A stretch of DNA of 20,971 bases, taken from contig DATFYM010000080.1 of NCBI GenBank assembly GCA_035315065.1, positions 1 to 20,971 of the forward strand, given 5' to 3'. Positions 6,853 through 14,144 of the stretch are shown here, piece after piece. The position numbers and the translations under genes were made by a program. Numbering within the stretch: position 1 is the stretch's first letter; each line of letters begins with the position of its first letter. This DNA comes from DATFYM01 sp035315065 (lineage in GTDB: Bacteria; Acidobacteriota; Terriglobia; UBA7540). The notes under the pieces are model-generated. The model had not been told where the DNA came from. It ran no database searches and saw nothing but the letters and a program-made list of their open reading frames with translations.

Positions 6853-7137
6853 TTACCGCTTGGCCACCAGCCTCATATTCAGCGTCATGCCAACTGCATC
6901 CGCATAGCGCATCAGGGTTTGCACATTTGCGTTTCCAGGCCGATGTTCGGTCCGGCTCACCTGAGGTGCGCTGGTACCAATCTTGCGCGCAACCTCCTCC
7001 TGAGTAAGACCCTTTCTCTTGCGCTCTTGAGCTAGAGCAATACCAATATTCAGCAACCTGCTCTCTTCTTCGAATGCTTCCTTCACCTTTGGCTTCCGGA
7101 GTTGTTGCTCCAGATAAACGTCCCAGGAACTCTTCAT
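6853..7137 (-). CDS. HigA-like XRE-family antitoxin
   Basis: A 94-aa protein with a Cro/C1-type helix-turn-helix in its C-terminal half: 'LAQERKRKGLTQEEVARKIGTSAPQVSRTE', followed by 'TLMRYADAVGMTLNMRLV', the usual ending of RelE/HigB-associated antitoxins. The ATG at 7137 has GGAGA at 8 bp spacing and lies 2 bp after the original stop of the HigB-like gene, the standard toxin-antitoxin spacing. The reading frame also runs upstream to 7551, but that is the accidental result of two frameshifts in the toxin gene. The antitoxin itself looks intact. It may still act as a repressor at the inverted repeat upstream of the toxin. Confidence 0.83.
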   Translation of the reverse strand: MKSSWDVYLEQQLRKPKVKEAFEEESRLLNIGIALAQERKRKGLTQEEVARKIGTSAPQVSRTEHRPGNANVQTLMRYADAVGMTLNMRLVAKR

Positions 7138-7139
7138 GC

Positions 7140-7540
7140 TTACAATCTCCTTTTGGTGTCGGCCTTGCTTTTCTCTCTTTCTTGGGCTCTTTTGTCCCTC
7201 TCGGTGTGGGTAGCCATTCGGGAGCGGCCAAATCCTTTTGTCCGCCTCTTCCACGGTCTCTGTGTCTTTGGTGAAGCCGTGAAGTAAGATTCCCACTCGG
7301 GCTTCATCAAAAAAGTACAAGACGCGATATCGGGTCTTCCCGAACCTGAGCCTTACTTCCCTCAGCTTGCCTTCAATCTGCGAAGTGTAAGGATGGGTCC
7401 AGGGTCGGGCCGTGCTGGGCGAGTAAGTCGATTCGCGCAACAACCCTTCCTCGGACCTCTTCCGGCAAGCCATCGAGCCAGATTTGAACAGGCCGCCTAC
7501 CTTCACCCTCCTCGAAGAACTCGATCTGCCAGCGATCCAT
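7140..7540 (-). pseudogene. HigB/RelE-type (Gp49-like) toxin gene with two frameshifts
   Basis: Three pieces in different frames join into one normal HigB-type toxin, an mRNA interferase of the RelE fold. The first starts MDRWQIEFFEEGEG and ends at 'LLAQHGPTLDP'. The second is 'YTSQIEGKLREVRLRFGKTRYRVLYFFDEARVGILLHGF', continuing to EEADKRI. The third is RMATHTERDKRAQERE, ending with TAA at 7142-7140. The breaks lie near 7391-7400 and in the AAA run at 7230-7232. Each is repaired by removing one base. As written, the first frame stops soon after its break, so no full toxin can be made. Sequencing error is an alternative, but two independent indels in about 170 bp make real decay plausible. 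Confidence 0.78.
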
Positions 7541-7562
7541 GGCTGAAACATCCGAATGTTAG

Positions 7563-7580
7563 CTTATCATTTTTGATAAG
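7563..7580. promoter_or_regulatory. Probable operator of the HigBA-like locus
   Basis: CTTATCA-TTTT-TGATAAG is a perfect 7-bp inverted repeat 22 bp upstream of the toxin start. XRE-type antitoxins commonly bind such AT-rich dyads over their own promoter. A -35-like TTGCTT lies just upstream on the minus strand. The T-run on the plus side could suggest a terminator, but no plus-strand gene precedes it. Confidence 0.5.
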
Positions 7581-7619
7581 TTTTTGCAAGCAAAAGACGC
7601 GCGCTCCCAGGTCTGAAGG

Positions 7620-9152
7620 CTACTTCGGCGCGATGTCCATTCTGACCGACGCAGTTTGCCTGGCGGGCCCGGCCGGCTGATAGGGCTCGAACGCCATCAC
7701 CGGGCCCAGCATTTGCTGGAACGTCTTCATATCGTAGAGGCTCAGGGTGCCGTTGTAGCGGCCGGCGGCCAGCCACTTGCCGTCGGGGCTGACGCTCAAC
7801 GCTTCCACCCAGTCGGGTTGGTCTTCGAGCGCGCGCAAAGGATCGAGGGTGTCGGCATCGCGGAAGCGGATCGAGTTGTCCGCCGAGCTCGTCACCATGA
7901 TCTTCCGATCGGGCGAGTAGGCGAGCGCCAGAATACTGTCCTCGTCGGCGATGAGCGATTTGACGAGCGACCCGCCCGTGTCCGTCAGGTTCCAGACGTA
8001 GATGGTCTTGTCGTAGCCGGCAGCCGCGATCTCCTTTCCGTCGGGACGGAAGCAGACGGAGGTGATTCCGTCCTGGGCATCGCTCAGCGTAAACAGCCGC
8101 TGGCCGCTGGCCACGTCCCAAACCTTCACTGTGCGGTCCTGCGCGCCGGAAGCAAGCCGCTGGCCGTCGGGACTGAACGCGACGGAGAAAACGGCGTCAA
8201 TGTGGTCCTTCAAGTTGCGCAATTCCTTGCCGGTCTCCACGTCCCAGAGCTTCACCATCTTGTCGTAGCTGCCGGTGGCGAGCATTTTTTCGTTCGGGCC
8301 GTTAGGGCTCCAGGCAACGGAGTAAATGCAATCGGCGTGGCCCTCGATGGTCTTCACGAGCTGGCGCGTGGCCACATCCCAGATCTTGATCTCGCCCGAG
8401 CGTTGTGGCAACCCGCCCGCCGCGGCCAGGTACTTTCCATCGGGACTGAAGGCCAGCGAACGGACGAGGTCGGCGTGGCCATCGAGCGTGGCGAGGGCTT
8501 TGCCCGTGCCGGGATCCAACAGGCGCACTTGTTTGTAACCGCCGACCGCCAGCAACTTCCCATCGGGTGAAAACCGCAGCGAGCCCACGGGCGACGCGGC
8601 CGGCACTTGGGGCTTGAGGTCCGGAATCGCCAAGGGCGCGAGCGGCGTTGTAACCCCTCCTGGCTCGCCCGGCGCCGGACCCTTGGCGCCCTCGTCGATC
8701 CAAGCCTTGATGGTGGCGATAGCAGCGGGCGGAAGCGGATCGCCGCCAAAGGGCATGCGCGGTTGCACCTTGCCTTCGAGCATCTGAATCATCCGGCTCT
8801 CTTCTGCTTTGCCGGGAATGATGACGTCACTGTGGATTCCGCCCTTCATCAGGCCTTCGTAATTGTCTAATACCAGGCCGCCCATTTTGGTGGTGGCCGA
8901 GTGGCAGGCAAGGCAGCTTTGCTGGAAGATAGGAGCAATTTGCGCGGTATACGTGGGGGCGGTGGTGTCGGCCGCTCCCACAGGCGTAGCGATCCCGCCG
9001 GCGGCCGCGAGCGCGAAATAGGAGCACCCTATCAGCGCGAGCGCACGCGCGATTGTAACTGCGACTGCCGTGAGGGTTGGCTGGACTCTCTTTATCCGAC
9101 CGGCCCGGCGGATGTCAGTTGGGCTTTCCAGAGGTACCTTCTTCCTGACCAA
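7620..9152 (-). CDS. Secreted cytochrome c-like (PSCyt1-type) and WD40-repeat protein
   Basis: A 510-aa exported protein. After a signal sequence (about 23-61, which contains a possible lipobox LIGC at 40-43) comes a planctomycete-type cytochrome c domain with the heme motif CLACH at 80-84, extending to about residue 140 ('AWIDEGAKGP'). The rest is seven WD40 repeats, one complete propeller, with blades marked by SPDG and IKIWD, VKLWD, VKVWD and IYVWN. Such proteins accompany DUF1549/DUF1553 and DUF1501 genes; their biochemical role is unknown. The only available start is TTG at 9152: an in-frame TGA lies 9 bp upstream and no ATG, GTG or TTG follows before GTG at codon 58. No ribosome binding site is visible, and the first 38 bp overlap the upstream gene. 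The original start may have been lost. Confidence 0.85.
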   Translation of the reverse strand: MVRKKVPLESPTDIRRAGRIKRVQPTLTAVAVTIARALALIGCSYFALAAAGGIATPVGAADTTAPTYTAQIAPIFQQSCLACHSATTKMGGLVLDNYEGLMKGGIHSDVIIPGKAEESRMIQMLEGKVQPRMPFGGDPLPPAAIATIKAWIDEGAKGPAPGEPGGVTTPLAPLAIPDLKPQVPAASPVGSLRFSPDGKLLAVGGYKQVRLLDPGTGKALATLDGHADLVRSLAFSPDGKYLAAAGGLPQRSGEIKIWDVATRQLVKTIEGHADCIYSVAWSPNGPNEKMLATGSYDKMVKLWDVETGKELRNLKDHIDAVFSVAFSPDGQRLASGAQDRTVKVWDVASGQRLFTLSDAQDGITSVCFRPDGKEIAAAGYDKTIYVWNLTDTGGSLVKSLIADEDSILALAYSPDRKIMVTSSADNSIRFRDADTLDPLRALEDQPDWVEALSVSPDGKWLAAGRYNGTLSLYDMKTFQQMLGPVMAFEPYQPAGPARQTASVRMDIAPK

Positions 9153-9753
9153 ACGCTGCGCTCATCATCCCCATGGTGGCCGCCAGCCAAGGTACGGCCT
9201 CTGCACATATTTCGTCCGCCAGTCGCGGCGAACCCAAGTTCTTGGAGACCAGGAAAACCGGAACGCCCTCGCTAAGCACAACATTCCACTTTGCGCTTAA
9301 GGGGTCTCCGTGGGTTGCGCTATTGAAGTCCTGGGTGAATCCCTTCATCGATGTAAACCTACTGTCTAGCAACTTGTCGTTCAGGTATTCCACCATCTTT
9401 TGAAGGCCGGGACGACGCTTATAGTCCCATCCGTCATTCCAGATCGGCAGTGCGTCGGGATTACAAAACAGGTACAACATCGTAACCGCGCGTTCCATGA
9501 AAGGGCGGATCAAGACTTTCGCGCCAAATAAATATCCTTGACGAATCAACTCGCGGATTGACAGCGCAAGGCTAATCGTCTGAGGCACTAGTATACAGAG
9601 CGCACGCTGGAAATGTGACAGTGTTCGAGCGTGGGATGCGGCAGCGCACTTCGAGTTCAATTCCAGGCAGGCGCAAATCAGATTATCGAAGTGGAATAAT
9701 AGCTGCCGTCCCAGATACGGCTCGTCATCTGGCGTAAAGATCGTCGCTGACAT
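9115..9753 (-). CDS. Hypothetical protein, possibly DUF5677-like
   Basis: A 212-aa soluble, mainly helical protein with no signal peptide. The stretch 'LIRQGYLFGAKVLIRPFMER' followed by AVTMLYLF resembles the core helix of DUF5677-type proteins (a helix with 'R..-E...-L..L'), but this is recalled rather than searched. No catalytic motif is recognised. The ATG at 9753 is preceded by GGAGG at 6 bp spacing; an earlier in-frame codon at 9789 has no such site. The gene overlaps the WD40 gene by 38 bp and starts just after a duplicated DUF1553 3' fragment. It therefore looks like an insertion between that fragment and the WD40 gene. Its function is unknown. Confidence 0.7.
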   Translation of the reverse strand: MSATIFTPDDEPYLGRQLLFHFDNLICACLELNSKCAAASHARTLSHFQRALCILVPQTISLALSIRELIRQGYLFGAKVLIRPFMERAVTMLYLFCNPDALPIWNDGWDYKRRPGLQKMVEYLNDKLLDSRFTSMKGFTQDFNSATHGDPLSAKWNVVLSEGVPVFLVSKNLGSPRLADEICAEAVPWLAATMGMMSAAFGQEEGTSGKPN

Positions 9754-9796
9754 GTATGTCCTCCGCTCACGTGTGCCGTTCGAGACCAAAGGCGAT

Positions 9797-9972
9797 CCAA
9801 AAATGCAAAAGCGAAAATCATCTCACTGGTTGAACATGAATTCCTTGCTGGTCAGAAATGCCCACGTCATATCCGTGAGCCCCGCCAGGCGCGGATCGGC
9901 GGTGCTTGCCGGGCGCCGGTTGCGCCTCAGCCGATTTGAGATCGTTCGCGATGCGCCGCGCGCCTCGGAGCC
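9797..9972 (-). pseudogene. Duplicated 3' end of the DUF1549/DUF1553 gene, copy T1
   Basis: This segment closely matches the last 140 or so bases of the DUF1553 gene at 15524-15665, including the region encoding LTDMTWAFLTSKEFMFN and the stop codon (9823-9825). Similarity continues a little beyond the stop into a decayed heptamer array. Small indels put the older part out of frame. The 3' end of the DUF2277 gene runs into it in another frame. Confidence 0.8.
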
Positions 9973-10163
9973 GTCACGGAGTCGAGCAGGCGTTTGCTGC
10001 TCGCGGCAATCTCCTCAATCGCGAGGTTGAAGGCCTCCTGGTTGGCCTGAGAAGGGCGGTGATACCCGCTGATCTTCCGCACAAACTGCAAGGCGGCCGC
10101 ATTGAGTTCTTCGGGTGCTGCCGGGCGCCCTTGCTGTCGCAGCACCTTAATACTCCTGCACAA
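9927..10163 (-). CDS. DUF2277 family protein, copy A
   Basis: A 78-aa protein beginning MCRSIKVLRQQG, the usual opening of DUF2277, followed by the family core 'AALQFVRKISGYHRPSQANQ' and 'AFNLAIEEIAASSKRLLDS'. Its function is unknown. The start is TTG, with GGAGG 5 bp upstream; a near-identical copy at 13908-14144 uses the same start. The last 16 or so residues (TAPRRAAHRERSQIG) are encoded by DNA homologous to the 3' end of the DUF1553 gene, read in a different frame, so the C-terminus looks like a fusion product. It differs from copy B at five positions: E50A, V63L, A65T, H71D and I77V. Confidence 0.82.
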   Translation of the reverse strand: MCRSIKVLRQQGRPAAPEELNAAALQFVRKISGYHRPSQANQEAFNLAIEEIAASSKRLLDSVTAPRRAAHRERSQIG

Positions 10164-10207
10164 GGCTTCCTCCGTTCGACTGACCTTTCGGCGCTCACCC
10201 GGTGCCG

Positions 10208-10477
10208 CTACCGCTGCACGACCGGGTGCTCGAGCTTCTCTAGACGGTCATCAAGTCGTCTAATCTCGGATTGTAACCAGCGCGTGAGGTCGTCGAAACG
10301 TTTGTCCACTGCCGAGAAGCGCTCGCCCATGAGTCTCTCAAAGCTGGCGAGGCGGCTGTTTATCTCGCTCCGCAGATCGTCGATGCGCTTATCGGTGTGA
10401 TGCGTTTGGTAGAGCAAGGCAATGAGATAGCCGAAAAAAGCGACCCCTACCGCTGTCCATAGTTGGCCGAGCGTCAT
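10208..10477 (-). CDS. Small membrane-anchored coiled-coil protein
   Basis: An 89-aa protein with one N-terminal transmembrane helix (about residues 5-23, 'LWTAVGVAFFGYLIALLY'). The rest is a charged amphipathic helix (28-84) with heptad-like spacing, such as 'DKRIDDLRSEINSRLASFER'. It is predicted to be anchored in the inner membrane with a coiled-coil tail. The ATG at 10477 has GGAGG at 8 bp spacing, one of the better ribosome binding sites here. It lies between the caspase gene and DUF2277 copy A on the same strand. I recognise no named family. Association with the caspase operon is possible, since caspases are often paired with membrane or oligomerising partners, but adjacency is the only evidence. 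Confidence 0.7.
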   Translation of the reverse strand: MTLGQLWTAVGVAFFGYLIALLYQTHHTDKRIDDLRSEINSRLASFERLMGERFSAVDKRFDDLTRWLQSEIRRLDDRLEKLEHPVVQR

Positions 10478-10514
10478 GCTATTTGCCTCCTGTGCGAGCC
10501 CTTCTTAAGGGGTA

Positions 10515-10720
10515 CCACATTGCGAGTTCGTCCGCAATGAGTTCGGAAACGCCCGCGTCACCTGCGTCAGCGGGGGCCGGCGCGCATCGACGCTGCTACC
10601 GGCACCGGTTGCGCCTCAGCCAGTTTGAGATCGTCACGATCGGCCGCGCACCTCGGATCCGTCAACAAGTCGAGCAAGCGTTCACCGACAGCGGCAATCT
10701 CCACGATCCCGAGGGAGACT
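10515..10720 (-). pseudogene. Decayed DUF2277 / DUF1553 3'-end fragment, copy T2
   Basis: Bases 10515-10655 align with the DUF1553 3' end. The adjoining 10656-10715 aligns with the last third of DUF2277: GIVEIAAVGERLLDLLTDPR here against LAIEEIAASSKRLLDSVTAPR in copy A. No start codon or N-terminal DUF2277 part remains. This is a truncated relative of the same fused module found in copies A and B. Confidence 0.7.
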
Positions 10721-10810
10721 CTATCCACCCCAGGGGCCTGACCACCCTCACGACCTCGACACCAACTGTTGCTGTGACGTGCTTTGCGCTTTCGTCCGGT
10801 GGACTTAAAT

Positions 10811-13204
10811 TTAGTAGTCGGATCCCTGGAAAAGCGCTGGATTGATCGTGGGGTTTACAGAGAGCTCGAGGACCTGTCCGGACCTCACCAGGACACCACG
10901 GCGATAGGTCCGCTGCTGCGCCGGCGACACAAACCCGCCATACGATCTCCAATCGCTGTTATCCGTGACCTCTTCCGCCATTCCGTCCGCACCCATTCTC
11001 TCGGCGACAGTTCGCACCACCAAGCCGCTTCGAGGCTCAACGTACCACCGCTCGTGCGCCCCATCCGCGTCCACCTCAAGGATCCTGGTTGAGTATTCTC
11101 CGACCTGTTCGGAACCTCCAGCCCGCAGTGTATAGCCAGGCTCGCCGGCATGTTGCGCCACCCAGTTGGGATCGGTCCTCAACTCCTTGAGGATCGCGTC
11201 CCGTTCAGCAGTGGACATCGCCTGCGTCTGCCCAAGGGCCCTCGTAAATGCCAGAGAGGGGGTTGCCAGGGTCTCGATCGTGGCGCCAGTTGGCAGCGTC
11301 AATTGCTGCCAGAGGCGATCCGGAAAAACGGCGATGCTCTCCAGCACCCCTTGCAAGGTCCCAGCCGGAGTCGCCATTTGAACGCTCCCCCGAATGCGTA
11401 ATGACCGGACCTCGCGCACTCGGTCCCAGCCGCCCATCCCTACCACAATCCGGTTCAGGAGAACCGTTTCCTCAGATGTGGTCCGGTTCGTCTCCGGCGC
11501 GGCGGGCTGAGGTGACGATGGAACAGAGTTCGCGTCTTCTTGAGACGATGACGGCTGCCTGCCCGACGGTTCCGCAACGGTTGACGACGATAGTGCGAGG
11601 GGGCCTGCAGGCGACACATTCTGCGGTCCCGACGACCGGTTCTTAGACACCACCAAGCCGATGAGAACCAATACCACTGCGACGCCCAGCAAGATCGCGA
11701 CCTTTGCGCCCGTCCCCAGACCCGATGGTCGAGGGGGAGCAACTGGTGGAACATAAACCGGGACCGGCGGTGGTTGAAAAACTCCGACTGGCGGTGGTGC
11801 GGGCGCTGGTTCACGAGTCGGGGAAGGAGTCGGGTGCGGAGCAATTACCCTATTTCCGCACTTCCAGCAGAAGGCGGCATCAGCCTCCAGCCACACGCGG
11901 CACTTGGGGCATGGGAACCCTGGCGCCGCGGGAGGGATGGCCTTCCGTTCGCGCTCCGCTCTCTCGCGGGCCTGACGTTCTTGTTCAGTGCGTTGTGCCT
12001 GCGCGTCTCGTTCCCGTTGGCGCTGCTCCTCCTCGGCCTTTTCACGAGCCAGCCGCTCCTGCTCGGCCTTCTCCCTGGCCGCCCTTTCCGCTTCCGCCTT
12101 GCCTCGCGCCAACCGTTCCTGCTCAGCCTTCTGTTTCGCCACTCGCTCGGCTTCGGCTCTCTCAGGCGCTCGACTCTCTTCTTCCGAGGTGGGCTGAGTG
12201 GCAGGGGTCGAGTCGGCGGTTGGCTCACCAGCGGGTGCCGGATTCTCCACCAGACACTTGGCGGCCAACTCGGACACTCGCCGGCTGTCATCCTGGCTCA
12301 GGGCCATAAGAGCATTGCGGGCCGCTAGCGCGACTCCCCGATTCTTGCCGCGCAGCAAACGCTCGAGATCATGAATAGACTCCTCACGGATGCTGGGGAA
12401 CTTGCTATGAATGGCGTCCTGGACATCCTCGGGTAAGTCGGCGGCCTCGACCAAGGGAACGGGGTTACGGGCGATGATCATGTCGCCCTCGACGTCCAGC
12501 TCCCACTTCATGGGTCGCTGCTGGGGAGTGGCATCCAGCACGCGATCGTGCACGTAGTCGTAGAGTTCGCCAAGCGAAACGAGGCCGTCGCCATCCTGAT
12601 CGGCGGCGCCCGAGCGGAGCCCCTGCACCAACGCCTGGGTGAAGACCGAACCGGAACTCTCGCCGACGCAATCGAACTTGCCCCCTTCGAAGGAGTATTG
12701 AACGGCGTTCGACGCCGTCAGGAGCACGCGGCCCCTCCCCTCGAAGTGGTCCTTCAGCACCATGTTCGCCTCGCCTTTCGCGAGCAACGCCTTGGCGAAG
12801 GCCCCGCTGTAACAGCAATCGAGCAGCAACACCTGTCGTTTCGAGCCGCTCCCGGTCATGACCTCATTCACGAAGTGGTCGGGGATGGCGGTCGACCTGA
12901 GCCACTGCGGGTCAGTGTTCAGTGTGGCCAGATAGAGCTTGCCGTCCTCGTCCTTCAACCCGTGGCCGGAGAAGTAGAGCACCACCAGGTCGTCGCGGGT
13001 GCGCGAGCTGAAGAACTTCTCAATTTCGTGCATCACATCAGAGCATTTTTGGTTGACGATCGTCTGTACGTCAAACCCGCCGATTTTCGGATCTCCCAAA
13101 ACCTCTGCCAGGGCCTGAGCGTCGTGAGTGGGCGCCGTAAGCTGGCGCAGTCCCGCGTGCTCGTACTGGGAATTGGCGATTACCAGGGCACTCTTGGTAT
13201 TCAT
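10811..13204 (-). CDS. Multidomain membrane caspase (peptidase C14) with EF-hand loop, zinc ribbon, TM helix and LolA-like domain
   Basis: A 797-aa protein. Residues 1-250 form a caspase-fold protease with catalytic His81 in YFSGHG and Cys131 in LLLDCCYSG. A perfect EF-hand loop, DQDGDGLVSLGE (202-213), is embedded in it. Next come a helical, HEAT-like segment (255-322), a long charged coiled coil rich in KAEQERLARE (345-422), a zinc ribbon with Cys432, 435, 446 and 449, a Pro-rich linker and a single TM helix (498-520). A Ser/Pro-rich stretch then leads to a C-terminal domain (580-797) resembling LolA-type lipoprotein-binding proteins, starting VVGMGGWDRVREVRSLRIRG. The predicted topology is protease in the cytoplasm and LolA-like domain in the periplasm. 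The start overlaps the stop of the EACC1-like gene (ATGA), implying coupled translation. Substrates are unknown. Confidence 0.85.
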   Translation of the reverse strand: MNTKSALVIANSQYEHAGLRQLTAPTHDAQALAEVLGDPKIGGFDVQTIVNQKCSDVMHEIEKFFSSRTRDDLVVLYFSGHGLKDEDGKLYLATLNTDPQWLRSTAIPDHFVNEVMTGSGSKRQVLLLDCCYSGAFAKALLAKGEANMVLKDHFEGRGRVLLTASNAVQYSFEGGKFDCVGESSGSVFTQALVQGLRSGAADQDGDGLVSLGELYDYVHDRVLDATPQQRPMKWELDVEGDMIIARNPVPLVEAADLPEDVQDAIHSKFPSIREESIHDLERLLRGKNRGVALAARNALMALSQDDSRRVSELAAKCLVENPAPAGEPTADSTPATQPTSEEESRAPERAEAERVAKQKAEQERLARGKAEAERAAREKAEQERLAREKAEEEQRQRERDAQAQRTEQERQARERAERERKAIPPAAPGFPCPKCRVWLEADAAFCWKCGNRVIAPHPTPSPTREPAPAPPPVGVFQPPPVPVYVPPVAPPRPSGLGTGAKVAILLGVAVVLVLIGLVVSKNRSSGPQNVSPAGPLALSSSTVAEPSGRQPSSSQEDANSVPSSPQPAAPETNRTTSEETVLLNRIVVGMGGWDRVREVRSLRIRGSVQMATPAGTLQGVLESIAVFPDRLWQQLTLPTGATIETLATPSLAFTRALGQTQAMSTAERDAILKELRTDPNWVAQHAGEPGYTLRAGGSEQVGEYSTRILEVDADGAHERWYVEPRSGLVVRTVAERMGADGMAEEVTDNSDWRSYGGFVSPAQQRTYRRGVLVRSGQVLELSVNPTINPALFQGSDY

Positions 13205-13587
13205 GGTGTGGCCCCCTCAGCCTGGCGGTTCATCCAGGCGTTGACGATCTGTTGCTGCTCTTTCGACGGGTTGCCCGTGAGGGTGATTTTCGCGCCGTTT
13301 CGCTCCAGAGTCACGCTCGTGCGGTCGTGCCGATTGAGCCAGGACTGCAGAGCGGTGATCATGGCCGGCACCACCACGGGCGCAAGCGTTACAATCAGCG
13401 AGGCGAGGGTAACAGGGTCTCCCTTGGCGCCGGCCGGCGCGGAGCCTCCGCGCACCCGTTCCACGCTGTCAACTTCCAGTTCCAGGAGTTCCCTCCTCAA
13501 GCGGCTGGTGAGCTCGCCCAAATCCTCCGGGTCCGCGTCTGGCCCGGCTTCGAGGCTCAGCATCACCTGGTTCGGTTGGTCTGGCAT
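13201..13587 (-). CDS. EACC1-like (effector-associated constant component) protein
   Basis: A 128-aa protein that resembles the small EACC1 components described beside caspase, trypsin and other effectors in conflict systems. It has an acidic N-terminus, a helix with 'LTSRLRRELLELEVDSVERV', and a hydrophobic or amphipathic helix at about 58-84 ('PVTLASLIVTLAPVVVPAMI'). A WLNRH turn follows, then two strands, SVTLERNGAKITLTG. It lacks a signal peptide. The ATG at 13587 has AAGGAG at 7 bp spacing. Its stop codon overlaps the caspase start by the four bases ATGA, and both share one promoter. The partnership with the caspase is strongly supported by this layout. The family name is from memory of the published description. 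Confidence 0.68.
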   Translation of the reverse strand: MPDQPNQVMLSLEAGPDADPEDLGELTSRLRRELLELEVDSVERVRGGSAPAGAKGDPVTLASLIVTLAPVVVPAMITALQSWLNRHDRTSVTLERNGAKITLTGNPSKEQQQIVNAWMNRQAEGATP

Positions 13588-13861
13588 GGACTTGCTCCTT
13601 GGGTGGCGCTAGCGGTCAGAGTAGTTGGCCGTCTTCTGTAGCCGCGCTCGGCGAGCGCCCTTCTTGAAGGGCCGACCTTGGGGTTGGCCGTGTGGCGGAG
13701 TCTTGTCTGAGCATACGATAAGGATGCCCACGCATTAACGGGCGAGACGCCCGCGCATATCTAGCCCGGCCTGATCTGGGCCAAGTTTAACGATCATCAA
13801 ACAACCATATTGTAATCGTGCCGCCGCCTGCTTGCAAGGCTGTCTGCTAACTCTGAGTATC
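13588..13861. other. Leader and upstream region of the EACC1-caspase operon
   Basis: No gene is seen. A transcript from the promoter at 13809-13837 would have about 215 nt of leader. The leader contains two small perfect hairpins: CGGGCG-AGA-CGCCCG (13739-13753) and GCCCTT-CTTG-AAGGGC near 13656-13671. Neither is followed by a T-run on the minus strand, so they are not obvious terminators. Confidence 0.5.
13809..13837 (-). promoter_or_regulatory. Sigma70-type promoter of the EACC1-caspase operon
   Basis: On the minus strand a -35 TTGCAA (13837-13832) and a -10 TACAAT (13814-13809) are separated by exactly 17 bp. It is one of the best promoter matches in the window. It suggests the operon is transcribed independently of the DUF2277 gene upstream. 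Confidence 0.65.
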
Positions 13862-13965
13862 AGCGGCACGGCGCGACCAACAGTGCCTGCCGGGCACCGG
13901 TTGGGCCTCAGCCCACTTGAGATCTTTCACGATCGGCCGCGCGCCTCGGAGTCGTCAGCGAGTCG
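13862..13965 (-). pseudogene. Duplicated 3' part of the DUF1549/DUF1553 gene, copy T3
   Basis: About 100 bp match the DUF1553 gene near 15580-15665, including the near-identical stretch TGCCGGGCACCGGTTGGGCC. The homology stops before the DUF1553 stop codon is reached. The 3' end of DUF2277 copy B lies within it. Confidence 0.75.
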
Positions 13966-14144
13966 AGCAGGCGTTTACTGCTCGCGGCAATCTCCGCGAT
14001 CGCGAGGTTGAAGGCCTCCTGGTTGGCCTGAGAAGGGCGGTGATACCCGCTGATCTTTCGCACAAACTGCAGGGCGGCGGCATTGAGTTCTTCGGGTGCT
14101 GCCGGTCGCCCTTGCTGTCGCAGGACCTTAATGCTTCTGCACAA
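13908..14144 (-). CDS. DUF2277 family protein, copy B
   Basis: A 78-aa near-twin of the protein at 9927-10163, with 73 identical residues. It has the same MCRSIKVL opening, the same TTG start and a GGAGG-type ribosome binding site a few bases upstream. The coding DNA differs at roughly 13 of 200 positions by eye, so the duplication is fairly recent. The C-terminal tail (TTPRRAADRERSQVG) again comes from DUF1553 3'-end DNA in an alternative frame, so the fusion predates the duplication. Copies A and B lie in direct orientation about 4 kb apart, on either side of the EACC1-caspase operon and the coiled-coil gene. Confidence 0.82.
   Translation of the reverse strand: MCRSIKVLRQQGRPAAPEELNAAALQFVRKISGYHRPSQANQEAFNLAIAEIAASSKRLLDSLTTPRRAADRERSQVG

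Noticed and set aside
10662..10952. 96-codon minus-strand open frame downstream of the caspase
   Set aside because: It overlaps the caspase 3' end in another frame and the decayed T2 fragment; no independent support.
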